DNA of 64,000 nt from positions 2,046,001-2,110,000 of the forward strand of contig NZ_JAUSXT010000001.1 in NCBI RefSeq assembly GCF_030816235.1. The letters run 5' to 3'. Under the pieces are notes generated by a model. That model made no database searches and was not told the origin of the DNA. It worked only from the letters and a program-made list of their open reading frames with translations. Source of the stretch: Microbacterium sp. W4I4 (lineage in GTDB: Bacteria > Actinomycetota > Actinomycetes > Actinomycetales > Microbacteriaceae). Shown one piece after another: positions 1 through 7,723 of the stretch. Positions within the stretch are counted from its first letter, which is position 1, and each line of letters begins with the position of its first letter. Made by a program: the position numbers and the translations under genes.

Positions 1-1193
1 GCCTGCGGATGCGGGTCGACAGCGTGCGGAGCGCCGGTGCCGATGCCGACGACGTCGCCCGCGGAGAGCGGAGCGGGACCGACGCCGGAGAGCGTGTCGG
101 ATGCCGTGCTGCCGAGCGCCGGTGCGGCGAGGATGCCACCTCGTGCCGCGATCACGTAGCGCACGCCGTTCACGGGGTGCCCAAGGACGAGTTCGTCGCC
201 GTCGACGACGGCGAACGGAGCGCCGTGCGCGATCGTGCGGGCGAGGCCCGCGGCATCCGTCAGCATCAGCTCTCCGATCGCACCGGCGACTGCGGCGACG
301 CCGTCGCCGTGGAAGCGGAGAACTGCTCCCCCGACGCTCTCCAGAACGGCCGCGCCGGAATCGTTGCCGACGGCGCGGTTCGCGTCGCGCAGCGCCGTGC
401 GGTCGGCGACGCCGGATGCCGAGACGCCCAGAGCGGCGTGCCCGAAGCGACCGAGGTCCTGCACGAGCAGCTGGAGCGAGGGACGGACCACCTCCACAGC
501 GAGTCGGCGCCCTTCGACAGGCTCAGGGACCGAGGTCGACTGGGTTGCTGAGCCTGTCGAAGCACCCGGCCCACCGTCGATCGTCTCCCGCCCGGCCCGC
601 TCGAACCTGACCAGCGTGCCCGGCGACAGCAGGGCAGGCGGGTCGCGGTCGATGTCCCACATGGCGGCGTCCGTGCGTCCGATCAGCTGCCAGCCGCCCG
701 GGCTCTCGCGCGGATAGACGCCGGTGAAGTGTCCGGCGAGCGCGACGGATCCGGCCGGCACGCGGGTGCGCGGCGACGAGCGCCGCGGCACGTCGAAGAT
801 CGGGTCGCTGCCGACGGTGTAGCCGAAGCCGGGGGCGAAGCCCGAGAACGCGACCTGCCAATCGGCGGCCAGGTGCCGGTTCACGACCTCCTCGGCCGAG
901 ACATCGAGCAGCCGGGCGACGTCGTCGAGGTCCTCGCCGTCGTAGCGCACCGGGATGGTCGCTTCGCCGGTGTGCGGGACGTGCTCGGCATCCACCTCGG
1001 TCGCCTCGAGAACCCGAGCGAGCTCGGCGGCCGACACTCGCAGCGGGTCGAAGCGCACCAGCACCGTCCGCGCCCCAGGGATGCGCTCGACCACGCCGGG
1101 CGCTCCGTCCCAGGCGAGGTTCAGCCGCATGGCCTCGTCGAGGTCTGCCGCCTCGACGAGCAGGGCGCGATCGGATGCCGTGAGGATGCGCAT
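1..1193 (-). CDS. pxpBC: 5-oxoprolinase subunits PxpB-PxpC fused (KipI-KipA type), 3' end cut by window
   Basis: This gene runs off the left edge. Together with PxpA it forms the ATP-dependent enzyme that opens 5-oxoproline to glutamate. The N-terminal part, about residues 1-205, is the KipI/PxpB (AHS1) domain, with a conserved GFAPGFGY-type stretch near residue 120. From about residue 231 the KipA/PxpC (AHS2) domain starts, with VQDLGRFGH and later VNGVRYVIAARGG. The two are separate genes in Bacillus but fused here, as in urea amidolyase-like proteins. Residues of about 211-228 are encoded by an interspersed inverted repeat acting as linker. The ATG overlaps the pxpA stop (TGATG), so translation is probably coupled. 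The assignment is firm; the end lies outside the window. Confidence 0.88.
   Translation of the reverse strand, partial: MRILTASDRALLVEAADLDEAMRLNLAWDGAPGVVERIPGARTVLVRFDPLRVSAAELARVLEATEVDAEHVPHTGEATIPVRYDGEDLDDVARLLDVSAEEVVNRHLAADWQVAFSGFAPGFGYTVGSDPIFDVPRRSSPRTRVPAGSVALAGHFTGVYPRESPGGWQLIGRTDAAMWDIDRDPPALLSPGTLVRFERAGRETIDGGPGASTGSATQSTSVPEPVEGRRLAVEVVRPSLQLLVQDLGRFGHAALGVSASGVADRTALRDANRAVGNDSGAAVLESVGGAVLRFHGDGVAAVAGAIGELMLTDAAGLARTIAHGAPFAVVDGDELVLGHPVNGVRYVIAARGGILAAPALGSTASDTLSGVGPAPLSAGDVVGIGTGAPHAVDPHPQ
512..562. repeat. Interspersed inverted repeat (CTTCGACAGGCTCAG type) inside pxpBC
   Basis: The arms are CTTCGACAGGCTCAGGGACC (512-531) and GGTTGCTGAGCCTGTCGAAG (543-562). They are inverted copies with two mismatches and an 11-nt loop. 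Repeats of this type are usually intergenic in Microbacteriaceae. This one is read in frame and encodes the low-complexity linker between the PxpB and PxpC domains. I saw no second clear copy in the window. Confidence 0.8.
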
Positions 1194-1963
1194 CAGACTC
1201 CGACTGTCGCGAACGGCGCTATCGTGACGCCGGCCTCCTGCAGCATCCGCTTGGTCTCCGTCGCCATCGCGATGGCGCCCGCACTGTCGCCGTGCACGCA
1301 GATCGACTGCGCATCGACGCGCACATCCGTGCCGTCGATCGCGCGGATCATGCCGGACTCGGCGAAACGCACCATCCGCTCGGCGACGGCCTGCGCGTCG
1401 TGCAGCACCGCGCCCTCCTGCGTGCGCGAGACGAGTCCGCCGTCGGGCAGGTAGGCGCGGTCGGCGAAGGCTTCGGCGGCCACCTGCAGCCCGGCCCTCT
1501 CGGCCACCTCGAGAATGACGCCACCGGCGAGGCCCAGCAGCACCAGGCTCGGATCGATCGCCTTGATCGCGGCGACGACATCCGCCGCCTGACGCTCGTC
1601 GCGGGCGATGGTGTTGTACAGCGCGCCGTGCGGCTTCACATACGCGACCGTGCCGCCGACCGCCGCCGTCAGTGCCGAGAGCGCGCCGAGCTGATACTCG
1701 ACGTGCGCCTGCAGCGTCGCCGAGTCGATCTCGACGTTCGTGCGCCCGAAGTTCTCGTAGTCGCGGTAGCCGGGGTGCGCGCCGATCACGACGCCGCCCC
1801 GGACCGCGGCGGCGAGGGTCTCGCGGATGCCCTCGGGGCTGCCCGCGTGGAACCCGCACGCCACGTTCGCGCTGGTGACGATCTCGAGCATCGCCGCGTC
1901 GTCGCCGACGATGCGGTCCGGGGTGTTCTCGCCGAGGTCCGAGTTCAGATCGATGGATGCCAT
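1193..1963 (-). CDS. pxpA: 5-oxoprolinase subunit PxpA (LamB/YcsF family)
   Basis: 256 residues, the normal length for LamB/YcsF proteins. It begins [13 protein letters not shown], the family signature, followed by [10 protein letters not shown] near residue 35 and a VKPHGALYN stretch in the middle. With PxpB and PxpC it hydrolyses 5-oxoproline in the cytoplasm using ATP. It lies 53 nt downstream of the NRAMP-like transporter and overlaps the fused pxpBC gene by one base. The order transporter, PxpA, PxpB, PxpC resembles the Bacillus ycsG-ycsF-kipI-kipA region, which supports one pyroglutamate salvage operon. Confidence is high. Confidence 0.93.
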   Translation of the reverse strand: MASIDLNSDLGENTPDRIVGDDAAMLEIVTSANVACGFHAGSPEGIRETLAAAVRGGVVIGAHPGYRDYENFGRTNVEIDSATLQAHVEYQLGALSALTAAVGGTVAYVKPHGALYNTIARDERQAADVVAAIKAIDPSLVLLGLAGGVILEVAERAGLQVAAEAFADRAYLPDGGLVSRTQEGAVLHDAQAVAERMVRFAESGMIRAIDGTDVRVDAQSICVHGDSAGAIAMATETKRMLQEAGVTIAPFATVGV

Positions 1964-2016
1964 GTCAGTCTCCGTTCCGTGTGCGTCGGGTCTTCAGCCT
2001 GCCAGGTGCCGCAGCA

Positions 2017-3294
2017 TCAGGCTCCGACGCCGAGGAAGGCGAAGATGGGGCCGACCGAGACGACACCCATGTACCAGGTGAGCAGGGTCACCAGGGTGCC
2101 GGCGATGAGCAGGGTCAGCGGGTACTTCCGGGTGCCGAGCAGGTCGCGCCGGAACCAGCCGATGTACATGAACACGGTCAGGCCGATCGGCAGGATGAGG
2201 CCGTTGAACCCGCCGACGAAGACGAGGATCGCCGCGGGGGCGGTGCCGATCGACAGGTACACGATGAGCGAGACGACGATGAAGCCGACCGTCGCCCACT
2301 GCAGCGACCAGCCGCCGAGGAAGCGCTTGTTGAAGCTGGAGAGGAAGGATGCCGACGTGTACGCCGCACCGATCACCGAGCTGAGCGCCGCGGCCCAGAA
2401 GATCGCGCCGAAGATGCGCAGTCCTGCGTCGCCGAGCACCGCGCCGAACGCCTGACCGGCGGGGTTGGCTGCCTGACCGGAGAGGTCGAGGGTGACGCCG
2501 GATGCGACGACGCCGAGGATCGCGAGGAACAGCACGTACCGCATGATGCCCGTGACGAAGACGCCGTTCGCGGCGGCGCGCATGACGGGGCCGGCGTGCT
2601 CGGGTCCGGTCTGGCCGGAGTCGAGGTAGCGGTGCGCGCCCGAGTAGGTGATGTATCCGCCGACGGTGCCGCCGACGATCGTCGTGATCGTGGTGAAGCT
2701 GATGTTGTCGGGGACGATCGTCTGGCGCAGAGCGTCGCCGATCGGCGGGCCCGAGACGATGGCCACGATCACGGTCATCACGATCATGCCGACACCGAGC
2801 ACGATGAGCACGATGTCCATCACGCGCCCGGCCTTCTTGATGAGGAAGATGATGATCGCGAGCGCGGCGGTCAGCATGCCGCCGACCTTCGGGTCGACGC
2901 CGAGCAGGGCGTTCAGTCCCAGGCCGCCGCCGGCGATGTTGCCGATGTTGAACGCCAGGCCGCCGATGATGACGAGCACGGCGATGAGGTGGCCCGAGAA
3001 CGGGATGGCGCTGTTGGCGAGCTCACCGGCACGCTTGCCTGACGAGGTGATCATGCGCCAGACGTTCAGCTGCACGGCGATGTCGATGATCACCGACAGG
3101 AGGATGGCGAACGCGAACGAGGCGCCGAGGGTCTGGGTGAAGGTGGCGGTCTGGGTGATGAAGCCGGGGCCGATGGCGCTGGTCGCCATGAGGAAGATCG
3201 CGCCGATGACGGCACCGCGGCCGACGCGCTTCTTCGCGGCGGCCATGCGTGCTTCGTCCTCGACGGAGAGGGGTGCAGATGCCTGCTCGGACAT
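2017..3294 (-). CDS. NRAMP-like membrane transporter of the pxp operon (YcsG type)
   Basis: A 425-residue integral membrane protein with about 11 hydrophobic segments, including SAIGPGFITQTATF near residue 35 and FNIGNIAGGGLGLNALLG near residue 115. It belongs to the NRAMP/YcsG superfamily. Members next to pxpA are often labelled divalent metal transporters, but the context suggests a role linked to 5-oxoproline, its uptake or a metal cofactor; this is inference. I start at MSEQASAP because upstream codons run into the divergent promoter. A plausible promoter (TTGAAC and TACACT elements) overlaps the palindrome at 3376-3388, so the GntR protein opposite likely controls it. Confidence 0.85.
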   Translation of the reverse strand: MSEQASAPLSVEDEARMAAAKKRVGRGAVIGAIFLMATSAIGPGFITQTATFTQTLGASFAFAILLSVIIDIAVQLNVWRMITSSGKRAGELANSAIPFSGHLIAVLVIIGGLAFNIGNIAGGGLGLNALLGVDPKVGGMLTAALAIIIFLIKKAGRVMDIVLIVLGVGMIVMTVIVAIVSGPPIGDALRQTIVPDNISFTTITTIVGGTVGGYITYSGAHRYLDSGQTGPEHAGPVMRAAANGVFVTGIMRYVLFLAILGVVASGVTLDLSGQAANPAGQAFGAVLGDAGLRIFGAIFWAAALSSVIGAAYTSASFLSSFNKRFLGGWSLQWATVGFIVVSLIVYLSIGTAPAAILVFVGGFNGLILPIGLTVFMYIGWFRRDLLGTRKYPLTLLIAGTLVTLLTWYMGVVSVGPIFAFLGVGA

Positions 3295-3375
3295 GAGGGA
3301 TTCCCATCGTCGTTGGTGGGTGACGGATGACACGGGCGTGTCGGGTGACACCGAGTGTAGAACATATCGACTCGA

Positions 3376-3388
3376 ATTGTTCAACAAT
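3376..3388. promoter_or_regulatory. Palindromic operator between pxp operon and gntR
   Basis: The sequence ATTGTTCAACAAT is a perfect 13-bp palindrome in the divergent intergenic region. It fits the TTGT-n-ACAA pattern bound by many GntR/FCD regulators. It overlaps candidate -35 elements on both strands, so the regulator encoded at 3416 could control its own gene and the 5-oxoprolinase operon. A -10-like TACTCT lies at 3404-3409, seven bases before the regulator ATG, suggesting a leaderless transcript. Confidence 0.65.
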
Positions 3389-3415
3389 ATTTGGGAGGGG
3401 CCTTACTCTGTTCTC

Positions 3416-4054
3416 ATGACGACCCACGTGCCGCTCGCCGACGTCCTGCGCGAGCGCATCATCGACGGCGACTTCGCCCCCGGTTCACGCCTGTCGGAGT
3501 CTGCCCTTGCCGAGCAGCTGGAGGTCTCGCGCAACACGCTCCGCGAGGCCTTCCGCGTGCTCGCCGAGCAGGGGCTGGTCGAACACGTGCCCCACCGCGG
3601 GGTCTCCGTCGCGGCGCCGGGCATCGCGGACGTCATCGACATCTACCGCGCGCGCCGCGTGATCGAGTGCACGGCGCTGCGGCAGTCCGAGCCGGAGCAT
3701 CCGGCCGTGCAGCTCATGCGGGACTCGCTGGCGGATGCCGAGGAGCACCTCCCCGCCGAGGACTGGCGGCGGGTGGGCAGCGCCAACATGGCGTTCCACG
3801 ATGCGATCGTCGCCCTCGCAGACAGTCCGCGCCTGGCGCGCACGTATCGCGACGTCGCTGCCGAGCTGCGCCTGGTGTTCCTCGAGATCGACGATCCCCG
3901 CGCCCTGCACGAGCCGTTCGTGCGCAAGAACCGCGTCGTACTGAAGGCGCTGCTGGAGCGCGGTCCCGCGGCAGCCGCCGACGAGCTCGAGCGCTACCTG
4001 CTGGCATCCGAGCGCACGGTTCTCGGCGCGTTCACCCGCATGGGGAAGGCGTAG
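3416..4054 (+). CDS. GntR-family regulator with FCD domain
   Basis: 212 residues. An N-terminal winged helix-turn-helix (about 5-68; SRLSESALAEQLEVSRNTLR) is followed by an FCD ligand domain (about 75-200) with its metal-type histidines, for example in NMAFHDAIVAL. The ATG at 3416 has no good ribosome site; a TACTCT box seven bases upstream suggests a leaderless mRNA. It is divergent from the transporter-pxpA-pxpBC operon and shares a palindrome with it, so it probably senses 5-oxoproline or a related acid and represses the operon. The family call is firm and the ligand is inferred from context. Confidence 0.88.
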   Translation: MTTHVPLADVLRERIIDGDFAPGSRLSESALAEQLEVSRNTLREAFRVLAEQGLVEHVPHRGVSVAAPGIADVIDIYRARRVIECTALRQSEPEHPAVQLMRDSLADAEEHLPAEDWRRVGSANMAFHDAIVALADSPRLARTYRDVAAELRLVFLEIDDPRALHEPFVRKNRVVLKALLERGPAAAADELERYLLASERTVLGAFTRMGKA

Positions 4055-4081
4055 CCGAGCGCATCGGCCTGCCTCACCCCT

Positions 4082-4120
4082 GACGAACGGACAGCCTTCC
4101 CCTCGACGAACGGACAGCCT
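4082..4120. repeat. Two 16-bp direct repeats, 23-bp period, in the 4055-4319 intergenic stretch
   Basis: GACGAACGGACAGCCT occurs at 4082-4097 and again at 4105-4120, separated by CCCTC-rich spacer. A short CCTCC/GGAGG stem follows at about 4119-4139 and could act as a weak terminator for the gntR transcript. The rest of the 265-bp gap up to the protease gene shows no coding potential that I can support; it must hold the protease promoter. Confidence 0.6.
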
Positions 4121-4319
4121 CCTTCGGACGATCGGAGGGGTCCTCACCCGCGGTCCAAGTCGACCCGCCAGACCGCCATCCAGTTGCTTGACAGGGTCCA
4201 GAAACCCTCGTTACGTTGAGCGGGTTTCGGAGCCGACGGTTGTGCAAGGAAGCTCGCCCACTCCGGAGCCCGTCCGCCAACCAGGCGAACGGAATCGCTC
4301 AGTACACAAGGAGCACTGC

Positions 4320-5135
4320 ATGCGAATCAACAGAAGAATCGCGCTCGCCGCCACCGCGGCAGCCGCACTCAGCCTCGGCGCGGCCATCCCGGCAGCCGGA
4401 GCGACACCCACCGCCGACTCCGGCATTCCGACCTACCAGGAGTTCGCGTCATCGACCTATCGCGATATCGACGGCGGCTACGTCGTCAACGGCGACGAGT
4501 TGATCTCGGGTCAGGGCGAGCTGCACACGTTCTACGACCAGCTCCTCGGCTCGGACTCGCTCAACGAGGGACTCATCGTCAACACCGTGGGCGGCGTCGA
4601 TGACCGGTGGTCCGACGCTCAGGTCGGAAACCTCACCTATTGCGTGAGCACGAAGTTCGGCACCCGCCACGACGACATCGTCGCCGCGATGACGAGTGGC
4701 GCGGCCCTCTGGGAGTCCGCCTCGTCGAAGATCGACTTCGTGTACGTGAGCAGTGCCGACGGCAGCTGCACCACGCGCAACAAGTCGGTCCTGTTCTCGG
4801 TCGAGCCCGTGAACACGTCGCAGTACATCGCGCGGGCGTTCTTCCCGAGCACGCCGGACCGTCAGATGAACGTCCTCGTCGACGACTCGATCTGGTCCTC
4901 CGGCTCCTGGACGCCGACCAACATCCTCGGACACGAGCTCGGTCACACGCTGGGCTTCCGCCACGAGCACACCCGCCCCGAATCGGGCACCTGCTTCGAG
5001 GACAACAACTGGCGACCGCTGACGGCGTACGACTCTTCGTCGATCATGCACTACCCGCAGTGCAACGGCTCGTCCGATGACCTGTCGATGACGAGCACCG
5101 ACCGCGCGGGCGTCGTCGCCCTCTACGGAAACTGA
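4320..5135 (+). CDS. Secreted astacin-like zinc metalloprotease (metzincin)
   Basis: 271 residues. A typical Sec signal peptide (MRINRRIALAATAAAAL, cleavage after an AGA-type site near residue 28) precedes a single catalytic domain. The zinc motif HELGHTLGFRHEH starts at His205 with catalytic Glu206 and zinc ligands His209 and His215; HE-H-TRP is astacin-like. The Met-turn is SIMHY with Met243 and Tyr245, again the astacin type. The start has a strong AAGGAG site seven to eight bases upstream. There is no visible propeptide longer than about 60 residues and no C-terminal binding module, so it is a small extracellular protease. It appears monocistronic, bounded by a strong terminator. Confidence 0.85.
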   Translation: MRINRRIALAATAAAALSLGAAIPAAGATPTADSGIPTYQEFASSTYRDIDGGYVVNGDELISGQGELHTFYDQLLGSDSLNEGLIVNTVGGVDDRWSDAQVGNLTYCVSTKFGTRHDDIVAAMTSGAALWESASSKIDFVYVSSADGSCTTRNKSVLFSVEPVNTSQYIARAFFPSTPDRQMNVLVDDSIWSSGSWTPTNILGHELGHTLGFRHEHTRPESGTCFEDNNWRPLTAYDSSSIMHYPQCNGSSDDLSMTSTDRAGVVALYGN

Positions 5136-5155
5136 GACAGCTCGCCACAGAGTTC

Positions 5156-5189
5156 GCTGGGCCCGGTCGTGTTCTCGACCGGGCCCAGC
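5156..5189. terminator. Strong hairpin between convergent protease and lacI genes
   Basis: A 14-bp perfect stem GCTGGGCCCGGTCG / CGACCGGGCCCAGC with a six-base loop lies 20 nt after the protease stop and 13 nt before the end of the opposing LacI-type gene. It probably terminates both transcripts. Confidence 0.8.
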
Positions 5190-5202
5190 GTCTGTCCGAT
5201 GG

Positions 5203-6201
5203 TCAGGCCGCCGGCGCCGATCCCCGCACGACGAGCTCCGTCGGCAGAATCGTCAGGGGCGCGGGATGCTTGCCCGCGAGCTCATCGATGATGAGCCCTG
5301 CGAGCATCTCGCCCTGCAGGAACATCGGCTGGCGGACGCTGGTCAGATCGGATGCGGCGGCGAGTGCGGAGTCGTCGAAGCCGATCACAGCGATGTCCTC
5401 GGGCACCCGCAGTCCCGCCGATCGCAGCACGCCGATCGCACCGCGCGCCATCAGATCGCTGGCGACGAAGACGGCATCCGGTCGCTCGGGCTGCGCAAGA
5501 AGCCGCTGCGCGGCATCCGCTCCGCCCTGCTCGCTGAAGTCGCCGTCGATGATCCCGGCCGGCTCCAAACCCGCCTCGTTGAGGGCCGCGAGGAATCCGT
5601 CGCGACGGTCCACGCTCACCGCCATCGTCAGCGTCCCGGTGATCGTCGCGATCCGCCGCCGTCCGAGAGCGATCAGGTGCCTCGTGGCATCCTCTGCTGC
5701 CTGCACGTTGTCGACGTCGACGATGAGATCCCGCTCGCGCACGCGCGCGGGGCGGCCGCCGAAGACGACGGGCACGGCGTCGGCGATGCGCTCGACGAAC
5801 GAGTCGCTGGCGTGGTGCGAGACGATGATCGCCGCGTCCACGCCGCCGTTGCGCACGAAGCTCGTCATCTTGTCGCCCGGGTCATCGCTCGCGATCAGCA
5901 GGTTGAGGATGTAGTCGGACGAGGCGAGGCGGCTGCTGATGCCCGCAACGACGGATGCCAGGAACGGGTCGCCGAAGAACCGCGTGGTGTCCTCGGGGAC
6001 GACCAACCCGATCGCATGGGTCTGTCTGCTCGCGAGCGAGCGCGCGGCCCGGTTCGGCGCATAGTGCAACTCGGCGATGGCCTTCTGCACGGCGGCGAGC
6101 GCCTCAGGACTCACCGCGGTCGATCCGTTCACGACGCGCGAGACGGTCGAACGCGAGACACCGGCGACGGCGGCGACCTCTTCGATCGTGGAACGGGGCA
6201 T
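5203..6201 (-). CDS. LacI-family regulator, CebR/BglR-like
   Basis: 332 residues. The N-terminal helix-turn-helix and hinge (about 3-55; TIEEVAAVAGVSRSTVSRVV) is followed by a periplasmic-binding-protein-like sensor domain ending with ELVVRGS. It lies 23 nt downstream of the GH1 beta-glucosidase gene on the same strand. The GH1 promoter carries TGGGAGCGCTCCCA, which is the published binding site of Streptomyces CebR, the cellobiose/cellotriose-sensing repressor. The regulator is therefore probably a CebR-like repressor of its own operon. The box match is seen; the ligand is inferred. The alternative is a broader beta-glucoside repressor. Confidence 0.87.
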   Translation of the reverse strand: MPRSTIEEVAAVAGVSRSTVSRVVNGSTAVSPEALAAVQKAIAELHYAPNRAARSLASRQTHAIGLVVPEDTTRFFGDPFLASVVAGISSRLASSDYILNLLIASDDPGDKMTSFVRNGGVDAAIIVSHHASDSFVERIADAVPVVFGGRPARVRERDLIVDVDNVQAAEDATRHLIALGRRRIATITGTLTMAVSVDRRDGFLAALNEAGLEPAGIIDGDFSEQGGADAAQRLLAQPERPDAVFVASDLMARGAIGVLRSAGLRVPEDIAVIGFDDSALAAASDLTSVRQPMFLQGEMLAGLIIDELAGKHPAPLTILPTELVVRGSAPAA

Positions 6202-6224
6202 CGTCCAGGCCTTCTCGGGTGAGC

Positions 6225-7646
6225 TCAGATCGCCCGGGCGGCGATGATGCGAGCGTACTCCCGACCGCTCTGCTTGATCGTGCGCTGCTGCGTCTCGTAG
6301 TCGACGCGCACGATGCCGAAGCGCTTGGCGTACCCCCAGGCCCACTCGTAGTTGTCCATCAGCGACCAGTAGAAGTAGCCGCGCACGTCGGCGCCCTGCT
6401 CGACGGCATCCAGCGTCGCCGAGACGTGATCGCGCAGGAACGCGACTCGATCGGCATCCGCCACCTCGCCGTCCTCGCTGACCACGTCGTCGTAGGCGAC
6501 GCCGTTCTCTGTGACGTACAGCGCCACGCCCGGCGCGTACTCCTCGCCGACGCGCACGAGCAGACGGGTCAGCCCCTCGGGCTGCACCTCCCAGTCCATG
6601 TCGGTGCGCGGCAGGCCCCGCTCGACCCAGTGGATGCCCTCGTTCGAGGGGAACGGCGACGCGGTCTCGCGCTGCTGGCCCTCGGTCTCGTGCGGGTTGC
6701 CCTCGGCATCCGGCTGCGGGTGACCCGACAACAGCTCGCCGTGGTAGTAGTTGATGCCCAGCGCGTCGAGGGGGCTGGAGATGACGTCCAGATCCTCGGG
6801 GCGGACGGCCTCCTGCCAGTCTGCGACGGCGGCCGGATCGACCTCGCGGATGTCGCGCACGATGTCCGCCGGATAGGCGCCGCGGAAGATCGGGTCGAGG
6901 AACCAGCGGTTGAACTGTCCGTCGATGCGGCGTGCGGCGTCGACGTCGAGCGGGTCGGCCGGGTCGGCGGCATCCGCCACCGTCAGGTTCAGAGTGATGC
7001 CGAGGTCGAGCTCGGGGGCGCGCTCGCGCAGCGCCTGCACGGCCCGCCCGTGGGCGAGCAGCAGGTGGTGCGAGGCGAGCAGGCCGTCGCGGATGCTGGT
7101 GCGACCCGGCGCGTGCACGCCGGCCGTGTACGAGAGGAACGACGAGCACCACGGCTCGTTCATGGTGGTCCAGTGCTGCACGCGGTCGCCGAGGGCGTCG
7201 TGCACGCTCAGCGCGTAGTCGACGAAGCGGTCGGCGATATCACGGTCGGTCCAGCCGCCCTGCTCCTCGAGGGCCTGCGGCATGTCCCAGTGGTGCAGTG
7301 TCAGCCACGGCACGATGTCCGCGGCCAGCAGCTCGTCGACGATGCGCTTGTAGAAGTCCAGGCCCTGCGCGTTGACGGCGCCGCCGTCCGGACGCACCCG
7401 CGACCATGAGGTCGAGAAGCGATAGGTCTGCAGCCCGAGTTCCTTCATGACCGCGACGTCGTCGGCGTAGCGGTGGTAGTGATCGCAGGCGACGTCGCCG
7501 TTGTCCGCGTTCACGACCGCGCCCGGAACCCGGGCGAAGGCATCCCAGATGGATGCCGTGCGGCCGTCTTCGAAGGCTGCGCCCTCGATCTGGTACGCAG
7601 CGGTGGCGGCGCCGAACAGGAAGCCCTGGGGAAAGGTTCGCGTCAT
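6225..7646 (-). CDS. GH1 family beta-glucosidase
   Basis: 473 residues, full length for GH1. The N-terminus FLFGAATAAYQIEGA is the family signature; the acid/base Glu164 lies in MNEPW and the nucleophile Glu380 in YVTENG. The C-terminal WSLMDNYEWAWGY aglycone-site segment is intact. There is no signal peptide, so it acts in the cytoplasm on imported beta-glucosides such as cellobiose. It is the first gene of a two-gene operon with the LacI regulator, under a CebR-type operator 31 bp upstream of its ATG. No transporter is adjacent, so its substrate uptake genes are elsewhere, possibly the 55385-63217 operon. Confidence 0.94.
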   Translation of the reverse strand: MTRTFPQGFLFGAATAAYQIEGAAFEDGRTASIWDAFARVPGAVVNADNGDVACDHYHRYADDVAVMKELGLQTYRFSTSWSRVRPDGGAVNAQGLDFYKRIVDELLAADIVPWLTLHHWDMPQALEEQGGWTDRDIADRFVDYALSVHDALGDRVQHWTTMNEPWCSSFLSYTAGVHAPGRTSIRDGLLASHHLLLAHGRAVQALRERAPELDLGITLNLTVADAADPADPLDVDAARRIDGQFNRWFLDPIFRGAYPADIVRDIREVDPAAVADWQEAVRPEDLDVISSPLDALGINYYHGELLSGHPQPDAEGNPHETEGQQRETASPFPSNEGIHWVERGLPRTDMDWEVQPEGLTRLLVRVGEEYAPGVALYVTENGVAYDDVVSEDGEVADADRVAFLRDHVSATLDAVEQGADVRGYFYWSLMDNYEWAWGYAKRFGIVRVDYETQQRTIKQSGREYARIIAARAI

Positions 7647-7676
7647 CGTGCCATCATCTCATCTTTTCGCCTGGTG

Positions 7677-7690
7677 TGGGAGCGCTCCCA
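7677..7690. promoter_or_regulatory. CebR-type operator TGGGAGCGCTCCCA
   Basis: A perfect 14-bp palindrome upstream of the GH1 beta-glucosidase gene. It is identical to the CebR box known from Streptomyces cellulose/cellooligosaccharide genes. It is the only exact copy I found in the window. Confidence 0.85.
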
Positions 7691-7723
7691 TGCCAGCGAT
7701 CGACCATATGGCCCACGGAGACG

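Noticed and set aside
2648..3415. An N-terminal extension of the GntR regulator reaching far into the transporter gene.
   Set aside because: The extra residues are the antisense of the transporter; the helix-turn-helix begins just after the ATG at 3416, which also has a -10 box.
4082..4120. Possible start of a CRISPR-like array.
   Set aside because: Only two 16-bp repeats with a seven-base spacer and no cas genes nearby.
6202..7152. An extended version of the LacI protein reaching into the GH1 gene.
   Set aside because: The added region is Arg-rich shadow of GH1; the LacI helix-turn-helix starts at the ATG at 6201.
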